A model generated the notes under the pieces. That model was not told the origin of the DNA. It did not search any database and worked only from the letters and a program-made list of their open reading frames with translations. Below are positions 6,413-10,435 of a stretch of 10,435 bases of DNA, in pieces. The position numbers and the translations under genes were made by a program. Origin of the DNA: Armatimonadota bacterium (GTDB lineage: Bacteria; Armatimonadota; Armatimonadia; Armatimonadales; Armatimonadaceae); assembly GCA_014381035.1 (NCBI GenBank), contig JACMIS010000393.1:1-10435 (forward strand). The letters run 5' to 3'. Within the stretch, counting starts at the first letter, position 1; each line of letters starts with the position of its first letter.

Positions 6413-8296
6413 ATGCCTCATATCGCCCGTATTGGTAGCAAATCGCCGAAGACACGTCTGGGAATCGCCGCAATTTATGTGGTTTTGATCCTGGGCGCGA
6501 TCACGACCGTGTACCCGTTTCTGCTCATGGTCGGGACGGGCATGAAGTCGCAGAACGATTACAACGACTTCACCCCCGGCGCATTAATCCCTCGCTACCT
6601 GTACGATGACGCCGCACTGTTCAACAAATACGCCGAAGACAAGTACGCCAACAACCTCGACGACATCAACGCGACGTACAGTGCAAACTTCGATAAGCCA
6701 GTCAGTGTCGCCCCACCCAAAGATGCCGGGGGGATGGATGAAGGGTTGGCGAAGGATTGGGCGAACTTTCAAAAAACATTACCGTCCACCGACCGCAAAG
6801 CCGGTTTCGGGGAGCATGACGGTGCGCCTAGTCTGCTTCTGCTAAAATACCGCGACTGGTTGCGAACGAAGTTCAGGGACGATATTCGCGCCTTGAATGA
6901 AGCGTACACAGAAGAAAGCGTATCATTCGACACCGTCACGCCGCCGTTCGAGCGGACTGCATTGCGCGACTGGACCCCCGACCTGACAAAACCGAAAGTA
7001 AGCGACTGGTACGCGTTCCGTGAAACCCTCCCGGATCACATGCTTGTCACAGCCACCGCCGATCCGCTGTTTCGTGCCTGGCTCCGGCAGGAAGTGTACG
7101 AAGAAGATTTAGCGGCACTGAACACCGCATGGGAGACTCGATTTTCGGATTGGTCGAAGGTTACGCTCCCCTATCTCGCGCCAATGCAGGCGAAACAACG
7201 CTCCGACTGGGAAACATTTGTGCGAACTAAACTTCCCCTTCGCATGATCGCCATTGATAAGTTTCCCGTTCCGCATATTGAGGAAGGCGAGCAAAACGTA
7301 CTCGGGCTGAAGGCGTGGCGGACGTTCTTGACCAAAAGGAATCAGCCGCAATCCGCGACCGCCGTGCTTCCGGCTACGGTCCCGAGCGACCCCGGCATGA
7401 AGTCCGACTGGATCGCGTTCGTGGCTGAAGCCGCGCCCGTAGATGCCCTCACCGCCGAAACGCCTGAGAACCGATGGCGTTGGAGCAGAAACCATGAGAA
7501 GACCGTTTCGACTGCCACACGTGACAGACGACGTGCTCCGTTCGAGGAAGGGACAGCGCAAGTTCAGCCCCCGCAAGCCGCACTCGACCAAGACTATGTA
7601 CGGGAGCACGCGGGCGAATTACGCAACGATTACGCGACGCGCAACTTCCGCACGGTCGCGGGGTACATCTTTCTGCACGGCAACGCGGTGCCGAACACGG
7701 TCATTTTCTGTGTGCTCGCGATTCTTTCTGCCGTAATCGTCAACCCCCTGTGCGCGTACGCCCTTTCGCGCTATCCGCTTCCGTATGCGTATCAGGTGCT
7801 CCTGTTCCTGCTCGCGACGATGGCATTCCCGGCGGAAGTGGCCATGATCCCGAACTTCCTTCTGCTTCGCGATTTGAACCTGCTTAATACATTCTGGGCG
7901 TTGGTGTTGCCCGGTCTCGCGAACGGCTTCTCGATCTTTCTGCTCAAAGGCTTCTTCGACTCCTTGCCGAAAGAGTTGTACGAGGCGGGTATTTTGGACG
8001 GCGCGACCGAAATCGGCATGTTCCGTACAATCACGGTGCCGCTCTCGCTCCCGATCTTTTCGGTGATCGCACTCAACGCGTTCACGGCGAGTTACGGCGC
8101 GTTCCTGTTCGCGATGGTCGTTTGTCAGGACCCGAAGATGTGGACGCTGATGGTCTGGCTGTACGACCTGCAAGCGTCCGCGCCACAGTATGTGATCATG
8201 GCGGCACTGACCCTCGCGGCACTCCCGACGCTGATCGTGTTCATGTTCGCGCAAAAGATCATCATGCGCGGAATCATCCTGCCGTCGTTCAAGTAA
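6413..8296 (+). CDS. MalG-type carbohydrate ABC transporter permease with large repeat-containing loop
   Basis: This is a binding-protein-dependent transport permease (inner membrane) of the MalG/carbohydrate family. Usual length is 270-300 aa; this one has 627. Membrane segment 1 is at about 17-40 (IAAIYVVLILGAITTVYPFL). Normal permease sequence resumes at about 416-428 with HGNAVPNTVIF and continues with five further hydrophobic segments: NPLCAYALSRY, then AFPAEVAMIPNFLLL, then the cytoplasmic EAA loop YEAGILDGATEIGMFRTITV (523-542) that contacts the ATPase, and a final segment before the C-terminal GIILPSFK, typical of MalG proteins. Between segments 1 and 2, residues ~47-415 are an insert, expected outside the membrane, holding tandem ~75-residue repeats. 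No ATPase, partner MalF permease or substrate-binding protein gene is next to it here. ATG 6413 is the only start before segment 1; heptamer repeats, not a Shine-Dalgarno sequence, precede it. Confidence 0.9.
   Translation: MPHIARIGSKSPKTRLGIAAIYVVLILGAITTVYPFLLMVGTGMKSQNDYNDFTPGALIPRYLYDDAALFNKYAEDKYANNLDDINATYSANFDKPVSVAPPKDAGGMDEGLAKDWANFQKTLPSTDRKAGFGEHDGAPSLLLLKYRDWLRTKFRDDIRALNEAYTEESVSFDTVTPPFERTALRDWTPDLTKPKVSDWYAFRETLPDHMLVTATADPLFRAWLRQEVYEEDLAALNTAWETRFSDWSKVTLPYLAPMQAKQRSDWETFVRTKLPLRMIAIDKFPVPHIEEGEQNVLGLKAWRTFLTKRNQPQSATAVLPATVPSDPGMKSDWIAFVAEAAPVDALTAETPENRWRWSRNHEKTVSTATRDRRRAPFEEGTAQVQPPQAALDQDYVREHAGELRNDYATRNFRTVAGYIFLHGNAVPNTVIFCVLAILSAVIVNPLCAYALSRYPLPYAYQVLLFLLATMAFPAEVAMIPNFLLLRDLNLLNTFWALVLPGLANGFSIFLLKGFFDSLPKELYEAGILDGATEIGMFRTITVPLSLPIFSVIALNAFTASYGAFLFAMVVCQDPKMWTLMVWLYDLQASAPQYVIMAALTLAALPTLIVFMFAQKIIMRGIILPSFK
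6620..7576 (+). repeat. Tandem ~75-residue protein repeats in the permease loop
   Basis: Aligned by eye, units start at about residues 70, 146, 220 and 299, i.e. steps of 76, 74 and 79. The unit start reads FNKYAEDKYANNLDDINATY (70), YRDWLRTKFRDDIRALNEAY (146), FRAWLRQEVYEEDLAALNTAW (220, shown to the Trp) and a worn LKAWRTFLTKRNQP (299). Each unit ends in a second shared motif: KDWANFQKTLP (ending 124), SDWYAFRETLP (207), SDWETFVRTKLP (275) and SDWIAFVAEAAP (342). A fifth, badly degraded half unit ENRWRWSRNHEK...FEE..QVQPPQ covers 352-388. The first motif resembles 'WL..KYG.L.ALN.AWGT' of GH42-type beta-galactosidases, which is established for those enzymes; any shared function is inference. 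Confidence 0.7.
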
Positions 8297-8338
8297 TCGG
8301 ACGCTAAAGGCCTACAACGGGATCCTTCAGCGTCCGAT
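8296..8338. terminator. Hairpin between convergent permease and pectate lyase genes
   Basis: ATCGGACGCT (8296-8305) pairs perfectly with AGCGTCCGAT (8329-8338). Pairing continues after one mismatch with AAGG (8307-8310) and CCTT (8324-8327), giving a stem of about 15 bp and a 13-nt loop. It sits exactly where the two genes converge, begins at the last base of the permease stop codon and includes the last codons of the lyase gene. This suits a terminator for both strands. No clear T-run follows on either strand, so it may act as a Rho-dependent or 3'-end stabilising structure. Confidence 0.6.
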
Positions 8339-9325
8339 TCGTGCCTTCCACGCCGGATATTCGCTGGACAGCAATTCCTGCGGCGAAGTCGTGTACCAGT
8401 TGTAGCCCTCGCGGCGTTCTTTTTCGACCTCCTCGAGACGGTAGCGCACGACCCCATCCCGTCCGCTGAAGATCGGGCGGTTGGTTCCCAGTTCATAGAA
8501 ACGCGCCCACAACGGCGGTGCCGACGGGTCCAGAACCAATTTACGTTCCTCGTAGCGTACCCCGCTTAGTTTTGCGGATTCGAACCACGCCACCGCGTTC
8601 TGTATCGCGGCTTGAACGGCGGCATCCGGCTTTTCGATCCCCATGAGGAACCGGACGATACCGACGCTCTCGCTACCGCTGAGGGATGCTTTCTCGTAAG
8701 CGCGTGCCGGTGCGGGGGCAAACGACTTCTCGTCGTGCTGGGCACACCAGACTGTTTTCTTGCCATCCACAACAATCTGGCAACGCAAAATACATGCAAC
8801 CCCTTGTTGCACCGCACGGCGGCATCGCGCCCGTCGTTCGGCATCCACAAAACGATATTCCACGTCGCCCCGAGTGACGGCGCGTAGCAGTCCCAGTACG
8901 TTGACCATCGCATCGTCGTTGAACGTGATGTGTGTGTAATAGCCCTTGCGTAGCGGGAAATACTGCGGGAAGCCGCCGTTCGGGTACTGCGCGGCAAGCA
9001 GGTAGTCAATGCCTTTAAGAAACGCCGTCTGGATTCGGTTTTCATTCGTCGCGTCATAAACGCGGGCAAGAAACATGAGATGCGTCCATGTCGCGCCGTT
9101 GTCTATCGTGGACTCGGCATGGTCCGGTTTGGCTGTCAGCAGTGTCGGATCAACATTCTTATTCCAGCCGCCATCTTGATTCTGATGCCGGATTACGGTA
9201 TCCGCGATGCGAACCGCCGCACTACCACGATACCAATCCGCAGGCTGGCGCAGCGCATCTTTCCAAGAAATGGGGGGGACAGATGGGGCAATCATCGCAC
9301 TCGGAACCGGATAAGGGCAAATCAT
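8327..9325 (-). CDS. Pectate lyase, polysaccharide lyase family 10
   Basis: PL10 enzymes cleave polygalacturonate by calcium-dependent beta-elimination. The 332-aa protein matches the PelA/Pel-15E type along its length: ISWKDALRQPADWY (19-32), QNQDGGWNKN (48-57), STIDNGAT (72-79), AAQYPNGGFPQYFPL (111-125), ITFNDDAM (133-140), CQIVVDGKKTVWCAQHD (182-198), ARAYEKASLSG (207-217), ESVGIVRFLMG (219-229), and near the end RFYELGTNRPIFSGRDG. The family domain is complete. Odd is the N-terminus: these enzymes normally act outside the cytoplasm, but here only 18 residues (MICPYPVPSAMIAPSVPP) precede the domain and they form no signal peptide. An in-frame TGA lies two codons upstream of ATG 9325, so no longer start exists. 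A run of seven G (9272-9278) near the domain start could hide a frameshift. It follows the secretin gene by 44 nt on the same strand. Confidence 0.92.
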   Translation of the reverse strand: MICPYPVPSAMIAPSVPPISWKDALRQPADWYRGSAAVRIADTVIRHQNQDGGWNKNVDPTLLTAKPDHAESTIDNGATWTHLMFLARVYDATNENRIQTAFLKGIDYLLAAQYPNGGFPQYFPLRKGYYTHITFNDDAMVNVLGLLRAVTRGDVEYRFVDAERRARCRRAVQQGVACILRCQIVVDGKKTVWCAQHDEKSFAPAPARAYEKASLSGSESVGIVRFLMGIEKPDAAVQAAIQNAVAWFESAKLSGVRYEERKLVLDPSAPPLWARFYELGTNRPIFSGRDGVVRYRLEEVEKERREGYNWYTTSPQELLSSEYPAWKARIGR

Positions 9326-9348
9326 GATTCAACCTATCACCAGATGTT

Positions 9349-9369
9349 TGTCCCAACAAGGGAGGGACA
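9349..9369 (-). other. Small hairpin after the secretin stop codon
   Basis: TGTCCC (9349-9354) and GGGACA (9364-9369) are reverse complements around a 9-nt loop. The element directly follows the secretin stop and lies within the 44-nt gap before the lyase start. With six base pairs and no T-run it is a weak candidate for a processing or attenuation site. The rest of this gap shows nothing else. Confidence 0.25.
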
Positions 9370-10435
9370 TTACGGTACTTTCGGCGGGTCGGTAATCGGT
9401 GGCACTACCGCTGGCGGAACCACCGTAGCAGGCGCATCTGCTTCGGGAACGGTGGGCATGATGTGCGGGGTCACGAACACGACCAGTTCGGTTTGCACCC
9501 GGCTCTTGCTTTGCGACCGAAAAAGATTTCCCAAAAGGGGGATGTCGGACAGGTACGGAATGCGGCGATCCGTCACCTGCTCCTGGTTCAGCGTCAGCCC
9601 TCCGATAACGATGGTCTCCCCGTCCCGCACCCGGACCGTCGTGAACGCGTTGCGCGTTGACAGCACCGGCAACCCGGTCAGTTGGTCTTGCTCGGTGATA
9701 TTCGAGACTTCGGGCGCGATGGTCGTCGTCACTTCGCCGTTGCCACCGGTCAGCGGCGTCACCGACAGCTTCACGCCGACGTCCACCGGTTGGATCCGCG
9801 TCTGGGTTTGCCCGAAGTTGTTGGTCTGGGTTTGGATGAAGCGTTGTTGCCCGATAAAAATATTCGCCGAGTTGCCGTTCACGACCGCCAGTTGCGGGCG
9901 TGCCCGGACGCGTGCCTTGCCGGTTCGTTCCAACGCACGAAGCGTGAGCGCGAAGTTCTTCGGGAGGACCCCGATGGTGTCGTAAGTGAATGCGCCGATG
10001 GTCGTATCCAAGGTGCTGACCAGCGTACTGCGGGTGTTGTTGAGCAGTAAACCCAGGTCGCGGTCGACGTTGTCGGTGAACTCAACGGCGATGGCTTCGA
10101 TCATGATCTGCGGCGACGGCAGGTCTACCTTGTTCAGGTCCTGCCCGATCTTGGCGAGCATTTGGGAGGGTGCCGAAACGACAACGGCATTCTGCTCCGC
10201 GTTCACTTTCACGTAGGAATACAGGAAGTTCGGGAGGAGACCGGACGCGGTTTCCGCCTTCGTGTTCTGCATCCGGTACGACTCGGTCCCGGAAACACGG
10301 TAGGTCGCAAGGTCGGTCGGCACGCCTTCGCTGAGCACGAACATCGCCCCGAGACGGGAAAGGGCAAGCCCGTTCGCGGTCGCGATACTCTGCACGGCAA
10401 TCTCCGGCGCGACGCTACGCAGGTTCACCGTCACC
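9370..10435 (-). CDS. Secretin (type II/IV secretion or pilus outer-membrane channel), C-terminal part
   Basis: The gene enters from the right edge; about 354 residues are visible, and the GTG at the edge is most likely internal. Secretins form multimeric outer-membrane gates for type II secretion, type IV pili or filamentous phage. The secretin domain covers about 110-328: IMIEAIAVEFTDNVDRDLGL, then VRARPQLAVVNGNSANIFIG, then VGVKLSVTPLTGGNGEVTTT, then the family signature VRDGETIVIGGL (269-280), IPYLSDIPLLGNLFRS and TELVVFVTPHI (315-325). The N-terminal ~100 visible residues (APEIAVQSIATANGLALSRL and later SYVKVNAEQNAVVVSAPSQM) look like periplasmic N0/N1-type secretin modules. The C-terminus is a proline-rich tail of about 25 residues. 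PilQ- and GspD-type proteins cannot be told apart from this fragment. The pectate lyase gene follows on the same strand. Confidence 0.92.
   Translation of the reverse strand, partial: VTVNLRSVAPEIAVQSIATANGLALSRLGAMFVLSEGVPTDLATYRVSGTESYRMQNTKAETASGLLPNFLYSYVKVNAEQNAVVVSAPSQMLAKIGQDLNKVDLPSPQIMIEAIAVEFTDNVDRDLGLLLNNTRSTLVSTLDTTIGAFTYDTIGVLPKNFALTLRALERTGKARVRARPQLAVVNGNSANIFIGQQRFIQTQTNNFGQTQTRIQPVDVGVKLSVTPLTGGNGEVTTTIAPEVSNITEQDQLTGLPVLSTRNAFTTVRVRDGETIVIGGLTLNQEQVTDRRIPYLSDIPLLGNLFRSQSKSRVQTELVVFVTPHIMPTVPEADAPATVVPPAVVPPITDPPKVP

Noticed and set aside
7619..8254. 211-aa open frame on the - strand opposite the permease
   Set aside because: Composition is almost only charged residues (R, E, H, Q), the mirror of hydrophobic membrane segments; no real protein pattern.
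9266..9331. Cysteine-rich frame (CDDCPICPP) overlapping the lyase start on the - strand
   Set aside because: It is a short out-of-frame stretch without start or continuation; it gives neither a signal peptide nor a zinc-binding protein.
9080..9985. 301-aa open frame on the + strand opposite the lyase and secretin
   Set aside because: It spans two well-supported - strand genes and the gap between them and shows no domain.

Overview
The window looks like the chromosome of a GC-rich diderm bacterium. A secretin (outer-membrane channel) argues for an outer membrane. A MalG-type permease with a very large inserted loop, a PL10 pectate lyase, a catalytic/non-catalytic M16 peptidase pair and scattered GT(C/T)AGTG heptamer repeats together suggest Armatimonadota or a relative such as Planctomycetota. 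This assignment is inference; no rRNA or phylogenetic marker is present.

Layout, + strand: (1) 1-1075, the C-terminal part of a molybdenum hydroxylase large subunit of the xanthine dehydrogenase family. Its first ~300 bases do not read in one frame, so it is truncated, frameshifted or badly assembled there. (2) 1085-1146, a long inverted repeat. (3) 1166-3000, xdhC and a mocA-like nucleotidyltransferase, overlapping by 4 nt. Both mature molybdenum cofactor for hydroxylases of the upstream type, so 1-3000 is one functional block. (4) 3038-5787, two M16 peptidase genes overlapping by ATGA. The first has an intact zinc site and the second has lost it. The first carries four copies of a heptamer repeat inside its coding sequence. 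(5) 5788-5891, an intergenic gap with a good sigma70-type promoter and a palindrome over its -10/start region. (6) 5892-6311, a small hypothetical protein. (7) 6312-6412, a second heptamer-repeat locus with a 12-bp perfect hairpin, running to the start of the next gene. (8) 6413-8296, a MalG-family sugar ABC permease of 627 aa, more than twice the usual size, whose extra ~350 residues form at least four tandem repeats of about 75 residues.

A hairpin at 8296-8338 separates this from two - strand genes: a PL10 pectate lyase (8327-9325) without a visible signal peptide and, 44 nt upstream of it, a secretin (9370 to beyond the right edge).

The most unusual item is the repeat domain in the permease. 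Its repeats resemble the 'LR.KY...I.ALN.AY.T...SF..V..P' motif known from glycoside hydrolases of the beta-galactosidase (GH42) type, which raises the idea of a substrate- or partner-binding module built into the channel subunit. No CRISPR array, tRNA, rRNA, insertion sequence or phage gene was seen.
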